A DNA stretch of 64,000 nt from Adineta ricciae (Eukaryota > Rotifera > Eurotatoria > Adinetida > Adinetidae), in contig CAJNOJ010000189.1 in the NCBI GenBank assembly GCA_905250025.1, positions 62,001 through 126,000 on the forward strand, given 5' to 3'. This document shows, piece after piece, positions 55,934-64,000 of this stretch. The position numbers and the translations under genes are program-made. Position 1 is the first letter of the stretch. Each line of letters begins with the position of its first letter. The notes under the pieces are model-generated. The model made no database searches, was not told where the DNA came from, and worked only from the letters and a program-made list of their open reading frames with translations.

Positions 55934-57030
55934 ATGGCATCTTCTTTAGTTTCTACATTGGCTTTTGCTCAAATAATTCTTGTTCAATATGTTGAATTAA
56001 CTTTATTTATCGCTGGTACAGTTGGTTCTCTACTCAATATTCTGCTTTTTTCTCAAAAGAAATTTCGTTCAAACTCTTGTTGCATTTGTATGAGATGAAG
56101 AGAATTCATTTTTCTATTATGTTTTGTTTTCTTTTTATCTCGATAGATTTTCTTGCAGCATCGATCTCAACATTAATCATGCTTTTCGTAGGTATTCTTC
56201 CTCAAATCTATGCTCTCAACCACACTCCAAGTGAACTATTCAATGACAACTTATGTAAAATTCGAACTTATTTAGCTCAAGTGAATGCCATGGCCTGTCG
56301 ATGGTTATTAACAATTGCATGTATTGATCGTTGTTTGTTAACTTCGGCCGACGCTCGCTTTCGTCGTTTGGCGACGGCACCAATAGCACGAAAAATAGTT
56401 TTCTTCCTTTACATCGTTTGGATTTTAATTCCTATTCACGCGCTGATCTTTGAAGAGACTCGAAGAGTCGGCTATTTTATTTGTATAATGTCAACTGATG
56501 CATCAGCTATTTATCATAATATTTATACAATCATCGCTGGCGGGATCCTTCCACCATTAATTATGTTGGCCTCTACGAAAATTCTCTGGGCAAGTTTACA
56601 AGCAAAGCGACAGCGTCGAGAATTGATTGAAGGAAGACAGAGAAGAAATGAAACTCAGGATACTCAAGTTCTTATTATGCTACTGTTACAAGTTGTCATC
56701 TTCATCGTGTTCACTTTACCGTATATGTCATCGAATCTCTATTTTGCATTCACTCGTTCGGTTACAAACAAATAAGCAGATCGGTTAGCAATTGAATCGT
56801 TTGTCTACTCATTCACAGAAGTGGCGGTATTTGTTCATCCTGCTGTCACATTCTATTCAAATACGTTAGCCTCACGAACATTTCGAAATGAATTATTCAT
56901 TATTATTCGGAAAATTCTAATTAACGTTTGTCGCCAACGTTTTTACCATATACGAAGAATTCATCCAGGTACTTTTACAGCAACAGGAACGCATCGGCCA
57001 AATAATTTACCAATGATTCCAATAAATTAA
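55934..57030 (+). pseudogene. Rhodopsin-like GPCR, copy 1, with a premature stop
   Basis: Exon 1 is 55934-56087 (MASSLVSTLAFAQIILVQYV) and exon 2 starts at 56147, joined in frame across a GTATGA...GATAG intron. The chain shows helices 1-6, including 'CRWLLTIACIDRCLLTSADA' (the D-R-Y/C region after helix 3) and 'MLLLQVVIFIVFTLPYM' (helix 6). After 'FTRSVTNK' a TAA at 56773-56775 stands where the paralogue at 57755 has a Ser codon. Beyond it the frame continues open through helix 7 ('VTFYSNTLASRTFRNELFII') to 57030. As read, the receptor would lack helix 7 and should not signal. Sequencing error or recent loss are both possible. Confidence 0.8.
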
Positions 57031-57754
57031 CATTGAGCATGGAGACCACTGCATATTCTCATTCGTGGACATGTAACGTCACTGTAACCATATCGTTAAT
57101 CGTTCAACTAAAAACTGTCGTTTTTTTTCTGATGGGTTTGGTTACAGGTTTTTTTCATCTGACAAACTGGAAAAGGTTTAATCGAGAGATTCCATTTTGA
57201 TATTAGAAAAACGAGTGTGGGTTAGTCTTCGTATTGGTAATAAAAATGTCAACACTCAAATCCGCAAGATGAAGGGTAGATCGGATGAACGATAAAAAGA
57301 GATCAGTATTCACACCCTCAAGATTATGTCTCAAATTATTTCTAATAAAAAAAATATGTCTTATTTCAAATCTTTACTTAACAGAAATGAATATTAGCAA
57401 CAGAGAACATTGAAACCTTTTGATGTTCCAGATAAAGTCACATCACATTAAAAACGATATTAAAAGACAAGACAAATTAAGTGAAGCATCTGAATTGTAA
57501 ACGAGTTTATGATTAAAGTCTCCAAAAATAGAAAGAAAAGATCAATCAACAAGACTATGAATGCTCAAATACAAAAGTTTTACTTCAAAGAAAACCCAAC
57601 GAGTTTTCATCAAAAAAGTAATGAATCAAATGCTTTTCTTGTGTTCACAAGTTGAATGTATCCATCCTCTTGTATAATTAAAAACTTCTATTTTTGATTC
57701 TTTTTATAAACAGACAAGAATCTTTACAGCGTATTATATTTCTGTGCGCACCGT
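57031..57754. other. Spacer between tandem receptor genes
   Basis: AT-rich sequence with CACACCCTCAAG at 57310; no gene. Confidence 0.45.
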
Positions 57755-58804
57755 ATGGCGTCTTTCTTAGTGTCCACATTGGCTTTTGCTCAAATTATTC
57801 TTGTTCAATACGTTGAAACAATTTTTTTCGTCTTGGGTACAATCGGTTCCATTCTCAATATTCTCCTGTTTTCTCAACAGAAATTTCGTTCAAACTCTTG
57901 TTCTATTTGTAAGTCAGCACAATGCTTTTTTAATCTTATTAATTTTCTTTCTATTTCGAAAGATTTTCTCGCGTCATCGATCGCAACATTGATCTTACTA
58001 TTCCCAGGTGTTATTCCTCAAGTCTATGCTCTCACTAACTCTCCAAATCCAGTATTTAATCAAGCATTCTGCAGAGCTCGCAGTTATTTAACACAAATGA
58101 GTGCGATGCTCTGTCGATGGTTGTTGACGGTCGCATGTATTGATCGTTGTTTATTAACTTTCACCAATCCTCATCTTCGTCATCTGGCGACTGTACCAAT
58201 AGCACGGAAAATAGTTTTACTACTAGTTATAATGTGGCTTCTCATTCCTATTCATATATTGATCTTCGCTGATGTTCGAAGAATCGGTTATATTTTGTGT
58301 ACGATGGCAACTGATGCATCGGCTATTTATCATACTATTTACACTATTCTTGCTGGTGGGGTATTCCCACCGTTGATTATGTTAATATGTACGAGAGTTC
58401 TCTGGAAAAGTTTGCAAGCAAAACGACAACGTCAAGAGTTAACTCAGATAAGACAAAAGAAGAGAGAAATTCGTGATGTACAAATCTTGGCTATGTTGTT
58501 GTTACAAGTGTTCATCTTTATTCTGTTTACTCTACCGTATATGATGTTTAACCTGTACTTAGTTTTTACTCGTTATGTTACGAACAAATCGGCAGATCGA
58601 TTAGCAATAGAAGCATTTTTGCAGTTATTTACAGAAATAACGATGTTCGCTTATCTCTCAACAACATTTTATTCGAATACATTAGTTTCGCAAACATTTC
58701 GAAACGAATTAATAACCCTCATTACTTGTAATCATGGACAAAAGTTTTGTAAAAAGCGACGAATCGCTCCGCATAATTTAACCGTAATAATCCGGCAAAA
58801 ATAA
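57755..58804 (+). CDS. Rhodopsin-like GPCR, copy 2
   Basis: Exons 57755-57908 and 57963-58804 (54-bp GTAAGT...GAAAG intron) give 331 aa and keep frame; reading through the intron would also stay open, which can mislead gene finders. Seven membrane segments are visible, with 'NILLFSQQKF' after helix 1, a Cys at the top of helix 3, 'CRWLLTVACIDRCLLTF' (D-R-C in place of D-R-Y), a basic third loop ('LQAKRQRQELTQIRQKKREI') and 'TTFYSNTLVSQTFRNELITL' in helix 7. It is a class A receptor of the peptide- or chemo-receptor kind; the ligand is unknown. It is the intact tandem neighbour of the stopped copy at 55934. Confidence 0.88.
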   Translation: MASFLVSTLAFAQIILVQYVETIFFVLGTIGSILNILLFSQQKFRSNSCSICKSAQCFFNLINFLSISKDFLASSIATLILLFPGVIPQVYALTNSPNPVFNQAFCRARSYLTQMSAMLCRWLLTVACIDRCLLTFTNPHLRHLATVPIARKIVLLLVIMWLLIPIHILIFADVRRIGYILCTMATDASAIYHTIYTILAGGVFPPLIMLICTRVLWKSLQAKRQRQELTQIRQKKREIRDVQILAMLLLQVFIFILFTLPYMMFNLYLVFTRYVTNKSADRLAIEAFLQLFTEITMFAYLSTTFYSNTLVSQTFRNELITLITCNHGQKFCKKRRIAPHNLTVIIRQK

Positions 58805-58927
58805 AATCAACAGATTTGTATAAGTGTAAGATGTTTTTTTTTGATTGGTCGATAATATCATCCATTGTTGATTTTGAGTGATGATGCATTTCGTTTTTGC
58901 ATTTATTACCTGTTAATACTTTTGCTC

Positions 58928-59986
58928 ATGTTGATTTGCTTTCTGTTGTGTCTGTTACTTTGTACGATCATTGCAAACGGATCAAATTGTCAGTCTTCTA
59001 CGATTTATCCTCCATTAGATCGACCTGGTCCATCGTATACAGTTCCACGACGGAACCTCTCTCAATCTTTGGTATGCTATGCAGGAACGAATTATCACAA
59101 ACGATGGATTCTATTTTTACCGGGTTCAACTGAAGAAGTTCATGAATTGTACAGTTGGAATTGGATGAACATCATGAAAAAGAGACATTGGCCATTTTGT
59201 ACGTTACAGTTACCCGAGAACGGTTTGGGTGATCTGCAAATAGCTGCAGAATATATAGTTCATTCAGTACGAAAGTTGCACCGAAGGGCCGTTCGAGAGA
59301 AGAAGAAAGGTATTCGTTCGAAAACACGTATTCATATCATTGGCCATTCACTTGGCGGAGCACTTCCGCGTTTTGCACTTCGGTTTTGGCCAGATATACG
59401 ATCAATGGTCTACCAATTGATTGCCTTCGGAGCAACGAATCACGGAACATCGATGGCTGATACAGCGTGTCAAGCGTTTCGTTGCCCGATCTCCGTAACT
59501 CAACAACGGATCAACTCCTCATTTCTTTGCGCGATGAATTCTTATCAAGAATCGTTTTCTTCGATAAGATACATAAATATTCTGTCGAAATTCGATGAAA
59601 TCGTCCGCCCGGTGGAAAGTAGTGAAATTCACGGTGAAACTGTCACAAATATCTACATTCAAGATATTTGTCCACTTCGAATCTTTTCCGAACATCTCGG
59701 TGCAGGAATTTATGATTATTGTGGATATTTTCTAACAATGAATGCATTAAATTCTCGATCGTTGAAAAATATCTCCAAGGAAGAATGTTGTTCACAAATC
59801 TTGATGCCTGGTATTGATACGCCAACCACAGAATTTCTTTCCAAAGTTCTCTATTCGGCTGAAGAACATGCCAGACAATTACTTATGCATTTTGGAGAAA
59901 TCAAAGACGAACCGGAACTAAGATGTGTATTTCGAATGGATTGTTTAACAAGAAAGAAGAGAGTCAAGCAAATGAGATTAAGATAA
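58928..59986 (+). CDS. Secreted lipase-like alpha/beta hydrolase
   Basis: ATG 58928 gives 352 aa starting with a hydrophobic signal or anchor ('MLICFLLCLLLCTIIANGS'). The nucleophile elbow is 'IHIIGHSLGGALPRFALRFW'. 'FGATNHGTSMADTAC' matches the NHGT motif of CalB/LipA-type lipases. 'ILSKFDEIVRPVESS' and 'FSEHLGAGIYDYCGYF' supply the likely Asp and His of the triad. It also has several paired Cys. These enzymes hydrolyse ester bonds, often of lipids. The segment before the ATG is open in part, and the partner copy at 60313 has one more T there, which would extend its N-terminus. It follows the receptor gene by about 120 bp on the same strand. Confidence 0.85.
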   Translation: MLICFLLCLLLCTIIANGSNCQSSTIYPPLDRPGPSYTVPRRNLSQSLVCYAGTNYHKRWILFLPGSTEEVHELYSWNWMNIMKKRHWPFCTLQLPENGLGDLQIAAEYIVHSVRKLHRRAVREKKKGIRSKTRIHIIGHSLGGALPRFALRFWPDIRSMVYQLIAFGATNHGTSMADTACQAFRCPISVTQQRINSSFLCAMNSYQESFSSIRYINILSKFDEIVRPVESSEIHGETVTNIYIQDICPLRIFSEHLGAGIYDYCGYFLTMNALNSRSLKNISKEECCSQILMPGIDTPTTEFLSKVLYSAEEHARQLLMHFGEIKDEPELRCVFRMDCLTRKKRVKQMRLR

Positions 59987-60071
59987 TCTCAGATATCAAA
60001 GAAGAACTTTATAAATTTGTGTTTTGATAGGAAATTCTCGCATAAATATCTACTGTATTTGTTGAATGTCN

Positions 60072-60238
60072 TAACGGTGTTCGCTTATCTCTCGACAACA
60101 TTTTATTCGAATACATTAGTTTCACGGACATTTCGAAACGAATTAATAACCCTCGTTACTTGTAATCATGGACAAAAGTTTTGTAAAAAGCCACGAATTG
60201 CTCCGTATAATTTAACCGTAATAATCCAGCAAAAATAA
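60072..60238 (+). pseudogene. Duplicate of the GPCR 3' end after an N
   Basis: It encodes 'VFAYLSTTFYSNTLVSRTF' to 'YNLTVIIQQK', the last 55 codons of the receptor at 57755 with a few changes. It starts right at the N (60071), so it is most likely the start of an overlapping contig, not a third gene. Confidence 0.75.
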
Positions 60239-60312
60239 AATCAACGGATTTGCGTAAGTGTAAGATGTTTTTTTTCATTGGTCGATAATGTCATCCATTG
60301 TTGATTTGAGTG

Positions 60313-61419
60313 ATGATGCATTTCGTTTTTTGCATTTATTACCTGTTAATACTTTGGCTCATGTTGATTTGCTTTCTTTTGTGTCTATTACTCTGTACGA
60401 TCATTGCAAATGGATCAAATTGTCTGCCTTCTTCGACTTATCCTCCATTAGATCGACCTGGTCCATCTTACACAGTTCCACGATGGAACCTCTCTCAATC
60501 TTTGGTATGCCATGCGGGAACGAATCATCACAAACGATGGATTCTATTTTTACCGGGTTCAACTGAAGAAGTTCATGAATTGTATAGTTGGAATTGGATG
60601 AACATCATGAAAAGGATACATTGGCCATTTTGTACGTTACAGTTACCCGAGAACGGTTTGGGTGATCTACAAATAGCTGCAGAATATATAGTTCATTCAG
60701 TACGAAAGTTGCACCGAAGGGCCGTTCGAGAGAAGAAGAAAGGTATTCGTTCGAAAACACGTATTCATATCGTTGGCCATTCACTTGGCGGAGCTCTTCC
60801 GCGTTTTGCACTTCGATTTTGGCCAGATATACGATCAATGGTCTATCAATTGATCGCCTTCGGAGCAACGAATCATGGAACATCGATGGCTGATACAGCG
60901 TGTCAAGCGTTTCGTTGTCCGATCTCGGTAACTCAACAACGGATCAACTCCTCATTTCTTTGTGCCATGAACTCTTATCAAGAATCGTTTTCTTCGATAA
61001 GATACCTCAATATTCTGTCGAAATTCGATGAAATCGTGCGTCCGGTGGAAAGTAGTGAAATTCACGGTGAAACTGTCACAAATATCTACATTCAAGATAT
61101 TTGTCCACTTCGAATCTTTTCCGAACATCTCAGTGCAGGAATTTATGATTATTGCGGATATTTTCTAACAATGAATGCATTAAATTCTCGATCGTTGAAA
61201 AATATTTCCAAGGAAGAATGTTGTTCGCAAATCTTGATGCCTGGTATTGATACGCCGACAACAGAATTTCTTTCCAAAGTTCTCTATTCGGCTGAAGAAC
61301 ATGCCAGACAATTACTTATGCATTTTGGAGAAATCAAAGACGAACCGGAACTAAGATGTGTATTTCGAATGGATTGTTTAACAAGAAAGAAGAGAGTCAA
61401 GCAAATGAGATTAAGATAA
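60313..61419 (+). CDS. Secreted lipase-like hydrolase, second copy or allele
   Basis: ATG 60313 (MMHFVFCIYYLLILWLMLIC) opens a 368-aa frame identical in layout to the gene at 58928, with the same 'IVGHSLGGALPRF' elbow, NHGT motif and Asp/His candidates. Only a handful of residues differ (e.g. Y to C/H and L to S in loops). The whole 58638-60070 segment, including 3' flank, repeats at 60072-61503 around an N. I think it is an allele or homologous copy placed in tandem by the assembler, though a true duplication cannot be excluded. Confidence 0.75.
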   Translation: MMHFVFCIYYLLILWLMLICFLLCLLLCTIIANGSNCLPSSTYPPLDRPGPSYTVPRWNLSQSLVCHAGTNHHKRWILFLPGSTEEVHELYSWNWMNIMKRIHWPFCTLQLPENGLGDLQIAAEYIVHSVRKLHRRAVREKKKGIRSKTRIHIVGHSLGGALPRFALRFWPDIRSMVYQLIAFGATNHGTSMADTACQAFRCPISVTQQRINSSFLCAMNSYQESFSSIRYLNILSKFDEIVRPVESSEIHGETVTNIYIQDICPLRIFSEHLSAGIYDYCGYFLTMNALNSRSLKNISKEECCSQILMPGIDTPTTEFLSKVLYSAEEHARQLLMHFGEIKDEPELRCVFRMDCLTRKKRVKQMRLR

Positions 61420-61503
61420 TCTCAGATATCAAAGAAGAACTTTATAAATTTGTGTTTTGATAGGAAATTCTCGCATAAATATCTACTGTATTTGTTGAAT
61501 GTC

Positions 61504-62665
61504 TATAATTGAACGATATTTTAAGATTCACAAAAGGTTTTCATTGATTTTTGGAAATCTCCTCAGGTGAGAGAAGAACCACGACCTCTGAGACGTCGGA
61601 GAAATGATACTTTAGAATTCTTCGCAGACCAATTATCTTAAACAGCCAGTCATTGATTAAATCAGTAAAATTAAGAAAAACTTATGTCTACAAGACTCTT
61701 CTTCACGAAAAAGAGAACCGATGAATAACCGTTGCGGTCATGCAATATACTTGTTCAGCGCAATCTTGTACTTTTTTTTTTGATCGGGTGATGATTTATT
61801 TAGTCGCTTCGCTCGGCAGCGCATGCGATCTCTAGATGGGGGTACGGTAAGCCACATTGAGTGCGAACAATGAGACACATAAGCATATATAAAGAGAAAA
61901 ACATTTTTAGTAGTATGTCTGTAGGCTAGACGAGAGAAAGAGGAGGAAAGTGAAAAACAAAGGCGGACCAAACCATTGAAAACAAACTGTTGAAGCTAAT
62001 ATGAGATTGATCTACGTAGCGAGAAGAGAGATCATGAGTACTTAACGAGTTCTATGTAGTACTACTGATAGATCTTGATTAAAACGGGGGCAAGCCGCTG
62101 TACCTATATGTCTTGCATAATCACTGTCATAAAATCATTACGCTGGGTATCCAGAACTGAACGTCCCGATACCCAGGAGGATAACCGACGAAATTTTTCC
62201 GGTCGGAGTTCAATGCATATCCGTTTTCAGAAATCCGATCGGATTTGTTGGCCTGGGTTCATGAGATGGGTAATGCACTGAGCGAAATGTAACTGAGACA
62301 AAGAGTATCATTCACTTTTTAGCGTTGAAGTAATATCGATGTTGATATCCGTTGCTTTCTCTGATGGGATGACTGCACTTATCGTTGTGCGCAGCCTTTT
62401 ATATATATTTTTTCCTTTATTTTGATACTGTGCTTTTTCTGTATAAGAGAAGGAGAAAATGTGGGGTATGCTGTGCTATTTTATCCTTTTCTGTGCATGG
62501 GTTCCTGTATTGAATGCATTCATAAGAAACCTATTCGAGTATTTTAGTTGTTTTCATCTTTTCTTTTTTTCTTCTTCTTTTTCTTTCGCGATACGTGATT
62601 TTCTTTCCTCCATTTCAATGAGTTTATGTATGATTCATGTCTTTCGCATACTTTCCTTAAATAGT
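61504..62665. other. Intergenic, with a small CCCAGG-ended segment
   Basis: At about 62168-62260 TA-CCCAGG and CCTGGG bracket about 90 bp of GC-richer DNA, like a shortened relative of the MITE at 460-737. A nearby CTGGGTATC/GATACCCAG pair (about 62140-62176) forms another small palindrome. No gene was recognised. Confidence 0.4.
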
Positions 62666-62668
62666 GTA

Positions 62669-63122
62669 ATTGTATACTGTCGATAATGAAAAACAAAATT
62701 ATTTAATGTTATGTTTTGTTTTTTCTTTGCAGTATTCATATATATGTATACATGTGAAAAAGAAATCATTTCTTAGGTTTCATGCATTCGTCTTGATGAT
62801 TATCTTTGACTATATATATATATATATATATATACTGTCGAAAACGAAAAACAAAACTATATAATGTTAGGCTTTGTTTTTTCTTCACATTATTCATCTA
62901 GTATACACATGCGAAAAAAAAAATTTCTCAGGTTTCATTCATTCGTCTTGATGATTAGCTTTGATTATATATATACCGTCGATAATGAGAAACAAAATTA
63001 TTTAATGTTATGCTTTGTTTTGTTTTTTCTTTGCAGTATTCATATATGTATACATGCGAAAAAGAAATCATTTCTTAGGTTTCATGCATTCGTCTTGATG
63101 ATTAGCTTTGATTGCTTTTGAT
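62669..63122 (+). repeat. Three tandem units of about 140-165 bp
   Basis: Units start at about 62669, 62833 and 62976. Each holds TGTCGATAATGAAAAACAAA (with changes), AATGTTATG-CTTTGTTTT, GCAGTATTCATATATGTATA, TTTCATGCATTCGTCTTGAT and ATTAGCTTTGA. A (TA)n run sits between units 1 and 2. The units show no coding sense. It is a minisatellite-like array upstream of the FG-GAP gene. Confidence 0.8.
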
Positions 63123-63322
63123 ATTTACATAGAATATATCGTTTGACGTTACATCGAAGAGAAAATTGTGGACTGTTTAATTACAGAGCGATATTTTAAA
63201 CATATCTGTATTGAATGACGGCGGGATGGAGAGAAGAAATGTTTTGAAAATAAATTATCATCGATGTAGTCGAAAGGAAAAATCAGTCTCAATTTATCCT
63301 TTAGATTAACATTTCCTTTACA

Positions 63323-64000
63323 ATGGTTGAGGTTATACCAATGGAAGATAGACATATAACTCAGCATCAGTCTACCATCAATCTACCGGATGATACCAAT
63401 ATAGAACTAGAGGAACAAGATCATTCTATCAGAAGTGTCAAATATGTATTATTTAAACGATTGTTTATTTTTTTATCTGTTTTTCTATTCGTTGGAATAT
63501 CAACAACTGTTGGTATACTCATCGTTTGCTTTACTATAACAATATATCAGAGTAAATTTTCAAAGAATTCTCTTCGATCTCCCTATTACAATTGTTTGTA
63601 GCCCCAAGTTGTCTTCCAACATATCAGCCATTACTCAACCAACCAGTTCAAGCAAATTCCTTGACACGTTCAACAGCAACAGGTCATCTCAATGGCGATG
63701 GTCATTTAGATCTCGTCGTTGCTAATCATGGCTCACATTCCATTGGAATCTTCTTTGGATATTCAAACGGAACATTTAATAAACAAATTCCATACTCAAC
63801 GGGAGTATTGTCATTTCCATCGTTCGTTAATGTTTTTGATATGAATAATGATACTTTCCTGGATGTGATCGTTGCGAATTATGGAACCCATTCGATTGGA
63901 ATTTTTTTCGGTCAGGGAAACGGATCATTCAATGATCAAATCACGTTCTCAACGGGTGTTTCTCGTCCATTGTCATTCGCGATCGGAGATTTGAATAGTG
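63323..64000 (+). CDS. Type II membrane protein with FG-GAP/VCBS repeats (3' end outside window)
   Basis: Exon 1 (63323-63551) encodes an acidic cytoplasmic tail and one membrane segment ('LFIFLSVFLFVGISTTVGIL'). A 50-bp intron (GTAAAT...TTTGTAG) leads in frame to exon 2 (63602 to the edge). This shows FG-GAP units: 'GHLNGDGHLDLVVANHGSHS' with 'IGIFFGYSNGTF', then 'FDMNNDTFLDVIVANYGTHS' with 'IGIFFGQGNGSF', then the start of a third ('AIGDLNS'). The D-x-[ND]-x-D-x-x-x-D loops bind calcium in such beta-propellers. The repeats face outside and probably act in adhesion or sugar/ligand binding. Upstream is a minisatellite. Confidence 0.87.

Larger units (their letters stand above)
58638..61503. 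repeat. 1.43-kb direct repeat around the N at 60071 (unmerged overlap)
   Basis: The copies 58638-60070 and 60072-61503 differ by a few percent at most and by single-base indels. The first ends and the second begins at the N, and the sequence after 61503 is unique. This is the overlap signature again, at haplotype-level divergence. Confidence 0.82.

Noticed and set aside
62797-62832. (TA)n run as a promoter or origin
   Set aside because: It lies inside a tandem repeat array and looks like simple-repeat expansion.
1-64000. tRNA or rRNA genes and CRISPR arrays
   Set aside because: No GGTTCGAATCC-type T-loop with matching arms, no conserved rRNA words and no spaced direct repeats with unique spacers were seen on either strand by eye.

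Overview
This window looks like nuclear DNA of a small-genome animal, most likely a bdelloid rotifer. That is inference, not a database match. The reasons are AT-rich spacers, short introns (mostly 45-65 bp, GTAAGT-type donors, pyrimidine-rich TAG/CAG acceptors), dense genes on both strands, and families I associate with bdelloids: F-box/LRR families, B-box/coiled-coil/NHL proteins, TPR proteins with a WLD-type alpha/beta domain, FG-GAP ectodomains, and rhodopsin-like receptors in small tandem sets. No tRNA, rRNA, operon or CRISPR structure was seen. Layout: 0-12.5 kb holds a gene broken by a TA-flanked MITE, a mitochondrial carrier, a GNAT acetyltransferase, an ERI-type 3'-5' exonuclease, a TPR + alpha/beta gene, a C4HC3 RING gene, a 0.63-kb fold-back element, a remnant with the same alpha/beta fold, a secreted Cys-rich repeat protein with an 8-nt microexon, and the 3' half of an SLC13 transporter cut by an assembly junction. 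12.5-17 kb holds two near-identical NHL beta-propeller genes in a 2.4-kb direct repeat. 18.6-27 kb holds F-box/LRR genes and relics plus an intact secreted purple acid phosphatase. 27-35 kb holds an LRR scrap, the second TPR + alpha/beta gene, a gene with two tandem RING domains, hairpin MITEs, a relic LTR-retrotransposon 3' end and a 49-aa helical protein. 35-37.8 kb is a GC-richer stretch of unassigned coding-like pieces. 37.8-43 kb holds an F-box pseudogene, a B-box protein ending in a CCHC zinc knuckle, and a recent 5'-truncated LINE whose post-RT ORF encodes a membrane protein. 43-54 kb holds two long coiled-coil genes, an inverted copy of their first exon, and a large AAA+ ATPase gene with C-terminal Cys/His motifs. 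54-61.5 kb holds an F-box scrap, two tandem GPCRs and a secreted lipase-like hydrolase. The right edge starts a type II membrane protein with FG-GAP repeats. An important caveat for gene counts: the window has eight single-N junctions (12500, 14904, 37499, 38771, 48782, 50677, 51886, 60071). At five of them the sequence left of the N is repeated right of it (about 220, 221, 1160, 221 and 1430 bp). This looks like contig overlap left unmerged, so the second lipase, the repeated AAA exons and some F-box repeats are probably assembly artefacts or alleles. Working relations are mostly inferred: F-box and RING proteins point to ubiquitin ligase function, the TPR genes form one paralogous family, and the coiled-coil and AAA genes are neighbours without proof of partnership.
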